A stretch of DNA of 64,000 nt from Maratus speciosus (GCA_963932465.1 OZ010791.1:151325915-151389914), one strand, 5' to 3'; counted from the stretch's first letter, positions 13,205-25,134 are shown. Notes: a model not told the origin generated them from the letters alone. Numbers and translations are program-made.

Positions 13205-14150
13205 ATGAGGAAAAAAAGGATTATGCTTAGGAAAAAATGTTTTGTGATTGGGAAAGAGTTTATGTATGTTTTGTGTTTGGGAAATTTTTTATGTTTAGGT
13301 AAAAAAGTCTTGTGTTTAGCAAAATGTTTTATGTTTAGGAATAAAGTATGAAGTACTGTAAAATTAGATTTGTGTTTAGGAAAAAAGTATGATGTACTGT
13401 AAAATTAGATTTTTGTTTAGGTAAAAAGTTTTACGTTCAGTTGAAAAGTTTCGTGTTTGGAAAAAGGTTTTCAGTTCAGTTGAAAAGTTTTGTGTTTGGG
13501 AAAAAAGTTTTCAGTTCAGTTGAAAAGTTTTGTGTTTAGGAAAAAATGATTTGTGTTAGGGAAAAAAGTTTATGTTTAGGAAAAAATGATTTGTGTTTAG
13601 GAAAAAATGATTTGAGTTTGGGAAAAAAGTTTTCAGTTAAGTAAAAAAAGTTTAGTGTTTGGGAAAAAAGTTTTATGTTTAGGAAAAAAAGTTTTGTGTT
13701 TAGGAAAAAAAGTTTTGTGTTTAGGAAAAAATGATTTGTGTTTAGGAAAAATGATTTGTGTTAGGGAAAAAAGTTTATGTTTAGGAAAAAAAGTTTTGTG
13801 AATGGGAAAAAAGTTTTAAGTTCAGTACAAAAGTTTTGTGTTAGGGAAAAAAGTTTATGTTTAGGAAAAAATGATTTGAGTTTGGGAAAAAAGTTTTCAG
13901 TTAAGTAAAAAAAGTTTAGTGTTTAGGAAAAAAATGATTTGTGTTTGGAAAAAAAGTTTATGTTTAAGAAAAAATGATTTGTGTTTAGGAAAAATGATTT
14001 GTGTTAGGGAAAAAAGTTTATGTTTAGGAAAAAATGATTTGTGTTTAGGGGAAAATGTTTTATGTTTTAGGAAAAAAATTTTGTGTTTAGGAAAAAAAGT
14101 TTTAAGTTTAGGAAAAAATATATTCAGTTAAAAAAAGATACTTTTCTAGG
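13205..14150. repeat. AT-rich minisatellite in right arm
   Basis: Reverse-complement counterpart of the left-arm array, with GTTTAGGAAAAAA and ATGATTTGTG units. The frame at 13919-14131 differs from its left-arm mirror by one visible residue, which illustrates the near identity of the arms. Confidence 0.9.
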
Positions 14151-16274
14151 AAAAAGTTTTGTAATTAGGAAAAAATATTAAAAGGATCAAATTATAAAAA
14201 AATATACTTCTATTTTCATTTTCGAAGACTAAAAACTCATTGTTATTTTTTTTTAAATAAAAGTTTTTAACTTAAGCAAGATGACTAGTTAATTATATAA
14301 CTATACTAAAGGATAAAATTTGCTAAAAAATTATCCATTACATATTAATCAAGGAAAAGGTGCGAAAAACAAGGATCCATAAATAAGGCGAGAAAAGTGT
14401 ATGAAAATCAACAGGTGAATGGTAAAAAGTCAACTTGAGTATACTAACAGTCTGGTAAATTCCTGAGCTAACTAAGAATATATTAAATTATTTTAAAAGT
14501 GTTTGCATAAAAATAAGCTATACTTTGTTCTAAAAAAATCGTCTGTTATTTCGTTCTTTAGTATTTCAGATTTCGAGTATACGAAAAAATTAATAAATTT
14601 AGTCTTAAGAATTTAGTTTAGAATTTAGGCTGTGTTTAATCAAAACTGTGGAATATATTCCGGTTTCTCAAACACATAAACTTTAATTGAAGAAAATACG
14701 CTTTGAAAAGAAATAAAGGCTGCTTTGTGATAACAAAGTGGATAATCTCTATTTCTTAAAATTTGTAACAGTTGAGATACAAAAGTATTACTAAATTAAA
14801 AATAATTTTTTTCTTTTAGTATTTAAAACTTTCAAAATATACAAGATATAAATGAACTGATTCAACATTAAGGAATAAGTTAAAAATGAGTTTCAGTAAA
14901 AATTCAAAGTATATTTAGTTTGTATTAAAAAAAAAAATCGTAAGTCCGTATTAAAAGTAAATTCCGTTTTGTTAGAAATGCAAAAATCTTTAATATATAC
15001 GTAGTAATAATACGCATTGAAAGTATATTTTGGTTTGTCTTTTTGTGAGGGTAAAAAAAGATCGATTTTAGAAAAAAGACGTGTCTTTAATCAAATTTTT
15101 AGGAATTATAAGTTTTACAAATAATACGCATTGAAAGTATATTTTGGTTTGTCATTTTGAGAGGGGGAAAAATGATCGATTTTAGAAAAAAGGCGTGTCT
15201 TTAATCAAATTTTTAGGGATTATAAGTTTTACAAATGCAGTTTTTACGCGTAACAAATTATATAATTTTGCATTTGTTTCATTTTTCAATCAAGGTAAAT
15301 AGAGATATACTTTTTAAAGGAAAGAAAAAAATATTTTTCTGTTAAAGAAATTAAAAAATATGTATACTATCAGAATATTTCTAAAATCAGTAAAATAAAA
15401 AGAATATACTCATGGGGATAAAAACATTATTTTTATTTTAAAAAGCGTTTTTTTTTTTTTTTAAGTATAGAATATAGGAAAGAATTATTTATATATTTAA
15501 TAAAGTGAAAATCATATCTTCAGGATATTAAAAATATTTATAGGATTAGTACGTAAGCACTAAATGTCAGGAAAAGATATTTCTTTGTTCAGTAAAATTA
15601 AAAATATAATTACAATCAGAATATCAGAAAAGGATGCTTCTATGGAAAAATGTATTTCTATATTTTGAAAAATGGACTTTTATGTTCAAAAATAAAATAC
15701 TTTTAGCTTCGGTAAAATGAAAAAGATAGTCTTATGTTGAGTCAATTGGAAAAATGATCACTTGTTCGATTAATTGAAAATAATGTAATGTTTAAAAATA
15801 TTGATAGGATCAGAAAAAACAATATATAAATGCAATCAGAATATCAAAGAAAATATATTTCTAAGTTCAGATAAATGAAAGAGTATTATAAATGCTCAGG
15901 AAATAAAATTTTTAATCGTATTAGAATATGAAAAATATATATTCTTATGTTCAGTAAAATAAAAAATATTTTATACGTTTAGTAAAAAATTTACAGTATG
16001 TTCCGATTTTCAAAATGAAGTAATACGGATTAAAAGATATTTTGCCAACGATAAATCATTAAAAAAAAGAGTTGAAAAAGTCTGTGTTTTATAACAAGAA
16101 AATGAGTATATTAAACATAGTACAAACTATTCCTTAGAAGATTCTAAATGCCGATAAAAGTCACAATGTTCAAATCTAGAGCCAACTTAAGTCGTGCTTG
16201 CGCTTAAATACGTTTTAACTAGTAAATAAATTAAAGTCGTTCGTCTAAAAATGTGTCCAAAATGCACAAATAAG

Positions 16275-16350
16275 TCTTTGTACTGGTTGGGAAACGCGTT
16301 CATCTATTGACCAAGAGTATGTGGGTTCGAATCCTTGAGTTAAGCTTCTG
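16275..16350 (+). other. tRNA-like B-box segment in right arm
   Basis: Mirror of 7440-7515 with GGGTTCGAATCC at 16323-16334. The same limits apply: poor stem pairing and no acceptor stem. Confidence 0.3.
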
Positions 16351-17442
16351 TACAAGTTTCCTAATTCTAAAAAAAATCAATTTCTTAAAGAGTTCTAATT
16401 AAAAAAAATCAGTTAAAATTCAATTCAATAAATCTTAAAATCAATTTATAAATAATCAGCTTAATTTTTTTAATTTTAATTATTTCATGAAATTAAATAA
16501 ATTCGAATGCCCGATTACATCATTCTGAGAATAAAACATTCAGTAAAAGGGTCTATATAAAAATAGTTTTGAAACCCATTAAAAATTCTGAACTCATCCT
16601 CCCTTAAAAGTTTAAATTAAAACACACTCCTTTATATTTAGTTAAATTAAAATTAAGTTCATTTGAATAAATTCCATAAAATTAAATTGAAATCCACCGA
16701 TTCCGTCCAGAAACCGAAACTTAAATCCACCCCTCTTCTCTAACATGTCGCTATTGTCACCCCCCCCCCACTTCCTCCCCCCTCCTAAAAATCACCCGTG
16801 CCTTCACCAGGCGAAAAAAATGGACCCCTCATCTTATAACTCATGTCTGGACACGCCCCCTTTTGATTGACAGGTGGACACGCCCCCTTCCATTGTATTC
16901 GCCAGAGGTCCCACGGAAAAAAAATTCACCCCCCTCTTATAAGACGTGTTCGGACACGCCCCCTTTTGATTGACAGGTGGACACGCCCCTTCTATTGTAT
17001 TCGCCAGATCCCCCTGCTTACTACTATCGTTCGTCATATTTTCTGAAAAGAACTTTTTTTATATTAAGAATTCTGCAAATTATAAGCAAAAAACTTGGCG
17101 AAATTTGGGGCTGTTTATAAAAACCTTAATTTCTCTACGAGTATACATTCTATCCTCATAAAAATGAACACAGTATATTATAATAAGCCACTTATTAATA
17201 ATCTCGAGTTTGGACGCTTTTGCTATATTAGTTTTTACAGGGTTATCCAAAAGATATTAGTTCTTTTTCACTTTGTTGACGGTCCCCTATGAGGTTTCAG
17301 GAAAAAATCTTTGTGTAAATATATGACCTATACTATACTGTTTACGCACCTGCAGTTTCAGATAAATTCCTAGTGTATTTTTCTAGATATTTAACAAAAC
17401 GTCTAAAATCGCAAGTGGCCGGTCACCTTTGGCCATGTAGTG

Positions 17443-18490
17443 AAGTCTATGTAATGTAATGGAGAAAATTTAAATTGCTTATTGATTTTAGACATTAGAA
17501 AACGTGTGATTATAATAAAAATGCGATTTGAATACCCGATATTGAGGCTTCTGAGCTGAAGATTTACGAGATTCATATAAGGAAAGGTTAAACTTAATAA
17601 TACGATAGAATTATTCCCTGTTTAATAAGTTTCTTTTTAAAAATTTTGAACAACAACACAAACCTGCATTGTTTAAAAATGGATTGTCTTCGCAAATATG
17701 ATACAAATTTTTAAAAAAAGGCAGTCAGAGCTTAAATAATTAAAACCAAAAAATCATATATTCCCGAGAAAAAAAATAACGGGATTACAGGGGATTTTTA
17801 AAGTAAGAATTCTTACAATGCGTTTAAAATATTACGAAGAAGGAAAGAGGAGAACTGAAGTCGAAATTTATATTAATTTTCAATACAATAATTAATAAAA
17901 AACAAATTTTCTTCTCGGAGAGTTCTAAACGAAAACAAAAAAATCATAATTTTTAAAACCAGAACAGTAACATATCCAAAAAAATTAAAGGATATCTTCT
18001 TACATGACATTTTCAAAAAGAACTTTTACTCAATCGAAACCGAAAAAATCAGAACTACTTCAGCAATTTTCACTTTTTTTTTTTTTTTAGCCACTCGTCT
18101 CGATAATTTTTGTCTTGATACAGAGTTCCTTAGCAAATTTACTAACTAAGAAAAACGTAGAAACGTATTGCGTAACAAGAGGAAAAGTGAAAGTTTTTCG
18201 ATAACTAAACTTCTACTTCTATTGCTTCTTTTTCTCCCTGGACTTTTATATTTGTGCTTCCGTTTATAATGTGCTGCTCTTTCAACTTTTTTTTCTTTCT
18301 CTTCCCGTTGCATCCTTCGTATCAGATCCAAACAAGTTTTATTTCTCCTCCCCCACATTTTTCTTCTGGCTATTGATCATGAAGTTATAAGTCTGGTCTG
18401 GCGCGGACAAAAAAGGAAAAGTAAACGGGAAAAGAGGAAGAAAAAAGGGGTCCAAGGAGCAGTTAGGGAAGAGCATGGATTCTCATCGCA
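17443..18490. other. Intergenic DNA, no gene recognised
   Basis: AT-rich DNA with one T run at about 18069-18088. The minus-strand frame at 18146-18358 is K/R-rich and resembles no family I know. The sequence beyond about 18490 grades into the satellite array. Confidence 0.5.
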
Positions 18491-21400
18491 ATGTGAAAAT
18501 GGCAGCTGAGCTTGGAGCAGCACAAGTGGGAGCGATCTATTTATGGATTTATCTCACATCGAAATGCAAGAACGACCTACTTTTCAATTCTCGCTCTCTT
18601 TGCTCTCGCCCTCTATCACTATAACTTTCTACCCCAAACACTATTTTTTACAATCAAACCAACAGAGTATTACTCACTATTTGATAATTTGATCTTATAG
18701 CACTTTTTAGTGAAAATGTGGATAATAATGATAATGATGTCTGTAATAACAAGGGGGGGGGGGGATCTCCGACCTTCATCAACATAAGCGCAATGATGAA
18801 AGGAAAACTTTTATAGTGAACAAGAACGACCTTTTTAATACTCACCCTTTTATTCTTTATCTTTCTATCATTAACACCTACCCATAAAGACTATTTCTTA
18901 CAATCAAACGGACAGAGTAAATAACTCTGTTTAATCACTTGATCTACAGCACTTTTTTAATTTTTAATACTGATAATAATAATGTTAATGAGGTTAATCA
19001 TAACAAGAGTAGAATTAACGAGCTTCAAGCACATAGATGAAGGGAAAACTGTTACAGCGAACGAGAACGACCTTTTCAATACTTGTACTATTATTCTTTC
19101 TCTTTCTGTCACTAACACCTATCCATAAAGACTGTTCCTTTTCCATCAAATGAACAGAGTAGATAAATCTATTTAATCACTTGGTCAACAGCAATTTAAA
19201 AAATTTTAATACTGATAATAATAATGTTATTGAGGTTAATCAAAACAAGAGAAGAATCAAACAGCTTGAAGCACATGGATGAAGGGAAAACTGTTATAGC
19301 GAACAAGAAAGGCCTTTTCAATACTCGTCCTATTATTCTTTATCTTTCTATCACTAACAACTACCCCTAAAGTCTATTTCTTACAATCAAATGAACAGAG
19401 TAGATAACTCTATTTAATCACTTGATCTATAGCATTTTTTTAATTTTTCATACTGATAATAATAATGTTAATGAGGTTAATCATAACAAGAGAAGAATCA
19501 ACGAGTTTCAAGCAGATGGATGAAGGGAAAACAGTTATAGCGAACAAGAACAACCTTTTCAATACTTGTACTATTATTCTTTCTCTTTCTGTCACTAACA
19601 CCTATCCATAAAGACTGTTTCTTTTCCATCAAATGAACAGAGTAGATAAATCTATTTAATCACTTGGTCTACAGCATTTAAAAATTTTTTAATACTGATA
19701 ATAATAATGTTATTGAGGTTAATCATAACAAGAGAAGAATCAAAAAGCTTGAAGCACATGGATGAAGGGAAAACTGTTATAGCGAACAAGAAAGGCCTTT
19801 TCAATACTCGTCCTATTATTCTTTATCTTTCCGTCACTAACAACTACCCCTAAAGTCTATTTCTTACAATCAAATGATCAGAGTAGATAACTCTATTTAA
19901 TCACTTGATGTACAGCATTTTTTAAATTTTTCATACTGATAATAATAATGTTAATGAGGTTAATCATAACAAGAGGAGAATCAACGAGTTTCAAGCAGAT
20001 GAATGAAGGGAAAACAGTTATAGCGAGCAAGAACGACCTTTTCAATACTTATCCTATTATTCTTTCTCTTTCTGTCACTAAGACCTACCCATAAAGACTA
20101 TTTCTTCTCAATCAAATGAACAGAGTAGATAACTCTATTTAATCACTTGATGTACAGCATTTTTTAAATTTTTCATGCTGATAATAATAATGTTAATGAG
20201 GTTAATCATAACAAGAGGAGAATCAACGAGTTTCAAGCAGATGAATGAAGGGAAAACAGTTATAGTGAGCAAGAACGACCTTTTCAATACTTATTCTATT
20301 ATTCTTTCTCTTTCTGTCACTAACACCTATCCATAAAGACTGTTCCTTTTCCATCAAATGAACAGAGTAGATAAATCTACTTAATCACTTGGTCTACAGC
20401 ATTTAAAAATTTTTTAATACTGATAATAATAATGTTGTTGAGGTTAATCATAACAAGAGAAGAATCAAAGAGCTTGAAGCACATGGATGAAGGGAAAACT
20501 GTTATAGCGAACAAGAAAGGCCTTTTCAATACTCGTCCTATTATTCTTTATCTTTCTATCACTAACACCTATCCATAAAGACTATTTCTTATAATCAAAT
20601 GAACAGAGTAGATAACTCTATTTAATCCTTTGATCTACAGTACTTTTTTTATTTTTAATACTGATAATAATAATGTTAATGAGGTTAATCATAACAAGAG
20701 AAGAATCAACGAGTTTCAAGCACAAAGATGAAAGGAAACTTTTATTGCGAACATGAACGACCTTTTCAATGCTTGTCCTATTATTCTTTCTCTTAAGAGG
20801 CTACTTCAGTCAAACAAAAAAACCCGTTTGCTAATGCTAATCCTATGTAAGAAATTTATAAAGATATCTCGGTCGCATTTCAATATTTTTAAATGATTTC
20901 TTTTGGATTGAATAGTTGAGATTGATCTGTACAAAGGCCGTTGTTTACTTTTTCGATTTTGTTTACAGGTATTTCTTATGAGGATACTTTCATTTTCGGA
21001 ACCGGTTTCGAAAGTAAAAGCCTCCTCATAAAAAATATCTGCAATCAAAATCGAATAAGTAAAAAACGGCCTGCATACAGATCGATCTCAACTATTCAAT
21101 GCAAAAGAAATCATTTAAAAATATTGAAATGCGACCGAGATATCTTTATAAATTTCTTCCATAGGATTAGCATTAGCGAATGCGTCTTTTCATTTGACTG
21201 AAGTAGCCTCTTAAACCTTCCCATAAAGACTATTTCTTGCAACCAAATGAACAGAGTAGATACCTCTATTTAATCACCTGATCTACAGAATTTTTTAGAT
21301 TTTTATTAATGATAATAGTAATCTTAATGATTTTAATCATAACAAGAGAAGGATCAACGTGCTTCAAGCACAAGGATGAAGGGAAAACTTTTATAACGAA

Positions 21401-21970
21401 CAAGAACGACCTTTTCAATACTTGTCTTATAGTTATTTCTCTTACACCTCCCCATAAACACTATTGCAATCAAATGAACAGAGTAGATAACTCTATTTAA
21501 TCACTTGATCTACAGAATTTTTTAGATTTTTATTAATGATATTAATTATGTTAATCATAACAAAAGAAGAATCAACGAGCTTCAAGCACAAGGATGAAGG
21601 GCAAACTTTTATAGCGAACAAGAACCGCGACCTTTTCAATACTTGTCCTATTGTTCTTTCTCTTTCTATCACTGACACCTACCCATAAAGACTATTTCTT
21701 ACAATCAAATGAATAGAGTAGATAACTCTATTTAATAACTTGATAAACAGCATTTTTTAAAATTTTTGATACTGATAATAATAAAGTTAATGAGGTTAAT
21801 AATAACAAGAGAAGAATCAACGAGCTTCAAGGACAAGGATGAAGCTATTATAGCGAATAAACTATTATAGCGAATAAGGCTTGTTCTGCTATTAATAATG
21901 ATTAATAATAATGTTAATAATAACAAGGAAAAAATCAGCGAGCTTTAAGCACAAGGATAAGGGAAAACTT
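18490..21970. repeat. ~241-bp satellite array, about a dozen monomers
   Basis: The landmark GAACAGAGTAGATAA recurs at about 19152, 19392, 19633, 19874 (variant GATCAG), 20117, 20358 and 20600, a spacing of 240-243 bp. After a transposon interruption it recurs at about 21248, 21478 and 21711. Other landmarks are ACTGATAATAATAATGTTAA, AACAAGAGAAGAATCAA and CGACCTTTTCAATACT. Alternate monomers share variants (TTTTCCATCAAATG against TTACAATCAAATG), suggesting a two-monomer higher-order period. Edge monomers (18500-18900 and 21540-21970) are more diverged. Confidence 0.9.
20793..21214. mobile_element. Palindromic TTAA element, family C (copy 1), inside the satellite
   Basis: It is bounded by TTAA and has ends AGAGGCTACTTCAGTC / GACTGAAGTAGCCTCT. 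The arms carry TGCTAATCCTATG and GATATCTCGGTCGCATTT. The whole 422 bp is one near-perfect hairpin, which explains similar frames on both strands (20806-21048 minus, 20941-21201 plus). The flanks join as TTTCTCTTAAACC, matching an uninterrupted monomer near 21437, so the insertion looks precise. Confidence 0.85.
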
Positions 21971-22706
21971 TTATGGGCAATGTGATATAGTAACGACCGA
22001 TTCTTTTACACTGCACTGTATTTTTTTTTTTTTTTTTTTTTTTTTTGCTACTTCTCCTTTTGCTGGATCTAGAGCATTTACAGTTGAAAAAAGATAGTCT
22101 GTAAAAATTCTTAATAAATCTGGTTTGTACTTCATGTAACTTTTTATGTATCTTCTTCTAATGTAACATTGTATTGTTACTTTTTCCGAAGATTCTACTT
22201 TAGGTACAAATATCTTCAATTATGCATAACATGTTTTCTTTTCCCACTTTCCACTTTGCTTCTTTTTTCAAAATTCACTAATTTCCGATTCCTCCTTTTT
22301 GTTTTTTATTTTGTTTAGGATTTCTTTTTGAATTGCTATGCAAATGATAGCTAAGCATGGAGCAGTAGAAAAGGAAGCGATCTATTTATAGATTTTTTTC
22401 ACATCGAGAAGCAAGAAGGACTAGCTTTTCAATACTCCCCCTTTTTACTCTCTTGCTCCACTATCAGTTACTCCCACAAGACTATTTCTTTCAACCAAAC
22501 GAACTTGCCGGATGATTTGCTATTTGATTATTTAAGATATAGAATTCTAATTATAAAATGTATATAAGAAATATATATCACTGGAATGTTACATCCACCT
22601 TGTATTACATCAAAATAAAATTAACTAATCTTTACTAAAATGGTGCATTTAATTCTTCAAAGGTGCCACAATATGTAAAAGTTGTTACTACATTTTAAAA
22701 ACCGTT
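21971..22706. other. Intergenic DNA with a diverged satellite monomer at ~22340-22560
   Basis: A T run lies at 22019-22046. From about 22340 the order GCATGGAGCAGTAGAA, GAAGCGATCTATTTATAG, CACATCGAGAAGCAAGAA and GACTATTTCTTTCAACCAAA follows the divergent first monomer at 18500-18660. The satellite family therefore extends beyond the main array. No gene is seen. Confidence 0.55.
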
Positions 22707-23151
22707 TTGAGGCTGCTAGTCACCCAGCTTCCGAATACCCCTCGCTAATGTTAAGCCTATGGGCGTTTGATGCATTTTTATATTCAAACTATCTTCTCGG
22801 GAAATTAATATTTTAAACTTCTTTTTTTTCTGCGTTCTCTTCTTAAATGATGTCACTTTTTTTTTCTTAGTTTTCAAAATATTTTTTAAATTTACGCTTA
22901 ATTTTATAGGAATCGTTAAAATTTTACTCCCAGTTTGTCAGTTTTTAAAACGTAAAATATTAAATTAAGCATAAATTTTAGGACTATTTTGACAACTGAG
23001 AAAAAAATGTGAAAAAAAGAGAACACTGAAAAAAGAAGTTAAAAATATTAATTCTCTGATGAGGTATAATTTAAATATAAGAATGCATCAAACGCCCATA
23101 GACTTAACATTACCGAGGGGAATTCGGAAGCTGGGTGACTAGCAGCTTTAA
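22707..23151. mobile_element. Palindromic TTAA element, family D
   Basis: The ends are GAGGCTGCTAGTCACCCAGC and the complement GCTGGGTGACTAGCAGCTTT, bounded by TTGA (a mutated TTAA) at 22707 and TTAA at 23148-23151. Each arm has CCCCTCGCTAATGTTAAGCC-type and GGCGTTTGATGCAT blocks. It is noncoding. It shares its right TTAA with the next family-B MITE. Confidence 0.8.
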
Positions 23152-23555
23152 CGGTGTACTCAAATCCAAACTACTTATTTTATGACTCATTTTTAATTCA
23201 TTTTTGTTCTGAAAGGCACCAAATTGCCAGATTCTCTTATTTAGAAACTATATAATGTTTTGATAAAAGCAGAATATATTGAAAAAAAAATGCTGTCAAA
23301 GTTGGCGTTTTGAACCGAATTTCCCGACGCGAGCGAGCTGGGAACGAAAAAAAGTGTCATACTGAGAAAATAATTGTTTATAAATCAAATTCTAATTAAT
23401 TGAGCTAAAACTGTAAACACATGCCCGGTTTTACATCTCTTCAAAAATCATGTCAGCAAATTTCATGTTTTCACCTTTAAAAAGGAGTCTAAAAATGTGG
23501 CCGAAAATTTTGAGTTGTTGAGCGTGGAAAAATATTTTTTTGAGTACACCCTTAA
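23148..23555 (+). mobile_element. TTAA-flanked MITE, family B (copy b)
   Basis: Begins TTAACGGTGTACTCAAATCC and ends TTTGAGTACACCCTTAA. The internal core CAAAGTTGGCGTTTTGAACC is present. Noncoding. It abuts the family-D palindrome at a common TTAA. Confidence 0.85.
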
Positions 23556-24137
23556 AATTAAAAGTTAATACCATGCGCCGAGTACGTTCGATCATAACTT
23601 AGGCAGAGAGAGCAATGGAGTAAAGTGCGTAATCAAAGCAGCCCTGAAGACGTTCAAGTTATGATCGCAAGTACTCGGTGTATGGTATTGACTATTGAGA
23701 TTTAAGTTTTTAAAACTGTTTTTTAAATGTAATAACGACTTTTACTTTATTGTGACATTTTTGAAGAATTAAATGCACCTTTTTAACACAGATTACTTGT
23801 TTTCATTTTGATACAGAATTCTGTTTTTAAAAAAATGTCAATGAACTTCACCCAAATAAGGTGAAAAGAGAAAAATGTTAAAGCAGACAATATAGTTAGT
23901 AAAAACTAATGTATCGAAGCTGTATTGCGCACTTATTTTACATGCAATTATTCCCCTTTTTCTATAGTTAGTGCTGTGCGGTAGTATTCGAAGCGATGTC
24001 CGTTACCTCAGCATGGCAGTATGTTAATAGTACTCCTGGTATTTCAGTAGTACTACTCCTGGTGAATTATAACGTAACTACGCTATCAGTAAAAGAAAAG
24101 ACGGTCCATAAAATTCTTAATAAATATAGATTTTTAT
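23556..24137. other. Intergenic DNA with a ~130-bp palindrome at ~23566-23695
   Basis: AATACCATGCGCCGAGTACG near 23567 pairs with the complement of the segment ending GTACTCGGTGTATGGTATTG near 23690. GATCATAACTT is repeated inverted in the stem. Nothing recognisable follows to 24137. Confidence 0.5.
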
Positions 24138-24578
24138 TTAAAGCTGTTCTGAAATCCAAAAAGGCAACTTTATGACATAAGTTTTAATTTATTTTTGTTC
24201 GGAAATGCATCAAACTAGCAGGTGTTACAGTTCCAGAAACTATGTAATCAAACTGTTTTTTCCATTTTTTTTTTTTTTTTTTGCAAACGTAATAGATCTT
24301 TCAGAAAATAGCGTCAAAGTGGGCGTTTTGAGCCGAATTTCAGCGCGAAAGAAGAATAACCACTCAAGGAAGGGTGAAAAACGCATTTGTCACGTGATCA
24401 AAATCGCCTATAACTCAATAGGTAATTTATTTATCAAAAAATGGAAAACACAGTTTGATCCCAAATCGCTTCCATAGTCAGGTCTTCCAATTTTATGTCT
24501 TTCCGTTAAAAAAATGAATTTTTAAATGTGTCAAAACGTTTTGAGCTTGTTGAGCAGAGCAGTTGAGAAGAGCTTTAA
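24138..24578 (+). mobile_element. TTAA-flanked MITE, family A (copy 3)
   Basis: The left end is AAAGCTGTTCTGAAATCC after a degraded TTAA. The right end is AGTTGAGAAGAGCTTTAA. The core reads GTCAAAGTGGGCGTTTTGAG and the middle reads TGTCACGTGATCAAAATCGC. The 90-residue frame at 24205-24477 is repeat translation. The right TTAA (24575-24578) is shared with the next element. Confidence 0.85.
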
Positions 24579-25011
24579 GGGTCCTGTCCCTGCCGGCGAA
24601 GACACTCACGAGCTAATGCTAATCCTATGGGGAGGGATTTTTCTAATATCTCGTTTGCATTTCGACATTTTTAAATAATTTTTTTTGCACTGGATAGCCG
24701 AGGTCCGTCTCTACAGCGCACCTTTTTTACTTTTTCGATTTCGGTCGCACATATTTTTAATAAAGTTACTTTCATTTTCGATATCGGTTCTGAAAATGAA
24801 AGTGTCATTCTAAAAAACATCTGCAACCAAAATCGAAAAAGTAAAAAAAGGGGCGATGTAAAGACATATCTCGGCTAACCAACGTAAAAAAAAAAAAAAA
24901 AAAAAAAATATTTAAAAATGTCGAAATGTAAACGAGATATTAAAAAAATCCCTCCCCATAGGATTAGCATTAGCTCGTGAGTGTCTTCGCCGGCAGGGAC
25001 AGGACCCTTAA
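24575..25011. mobile_element. Palindromic TTAA element, family C-related, GGGTCCTGTCCCTGCC ends
   Basis: Perfect long inverted repeat bounded by TTAA. The ends are GGGTCCTGTCCCTGCCGGCG and its complement; each arm has GCTAATGCTAATCCTATGG. An A run lies at about 24890-24908. The subterminal motif is shared with family C (20793, 59207) although the outermost ~20 bp are unrelated. Noncoding. Confidence 0.85.
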
Positions 25012-25134
25012 GGTACATCTCACCGTGCTTCTCAATGTAGTTTCAGAACCTCAGAATTCTGTCCAAATTTCTATTTTGCTGATGCGCTTTGCTGCTCTTT
25101 CTTTCTCACTTTTCCATTTTCTTTTTCTTTAAGC

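Larger units (their letters stand above)
6761..17026. mobile_element. Giant coding-free foldback element, 10.27 kb, arms ~4.5 kb
   Basis: Ends are TAGTAGTAAGCAGGGGGATC at 6761 and its exact complement ending at 17026. TCGT occurs directly outside both ends (6757-6760 and 17027-17030). The left arm, 6761 to about 11342, is the reverse complement of about 12489-17026 with only scattered single-base differences plus a change in a minisatellite copy number. The loop is about 1.15 kb. The outer ~280 bp of each arm are G-rich and the rest is very AT-rich. No frame in either arm or the loop looks like a protein; frames in the minisatellite read as K/L/C repeats. Removing the element and one TCGT restores the host palindrome arm exactly. 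Confidence 0.85.
4712..17442. mobile_element. Palindromic Tc1/mariner-like element split by two later insertions
   Basis: Terminal inverted repeats are CACTATATGGCCAAAGGTGA at 4712 and its near complement ending at 17442 (…GGCCATGTAGTG). TA lies at the left edge and AA at the right, so the TA duplication may be degraded. The parts belonging to this element are 4712-5000, 6059-6756 and 17027-17442, about 1.4 kb in all. Together they form one long hairpin whose centre is near 6465. The left arm holds a hAT-like insertion and the right arm a 10.27-kb foldback element. TIR style resembles Tc1-like elements, but no transposase is present, so this is a non-autonomous copy or a palindromic relic. 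Confidence 0.75.

Noticed and set aside
6900..17000. Direct repeats near arm tips considered as a CRISPR-like array
   Set aside because: Only two long repeats per arm, no spacer series, eukaryotic context and no cas genes.
6761..17026. Possibility that the giant palindrome is purely an assembly artefact
   Set aside because: The arms have real differences in bases and array length, and a 4-bp duplication and an empty-site match define the borders. It still deserves a long-read check.
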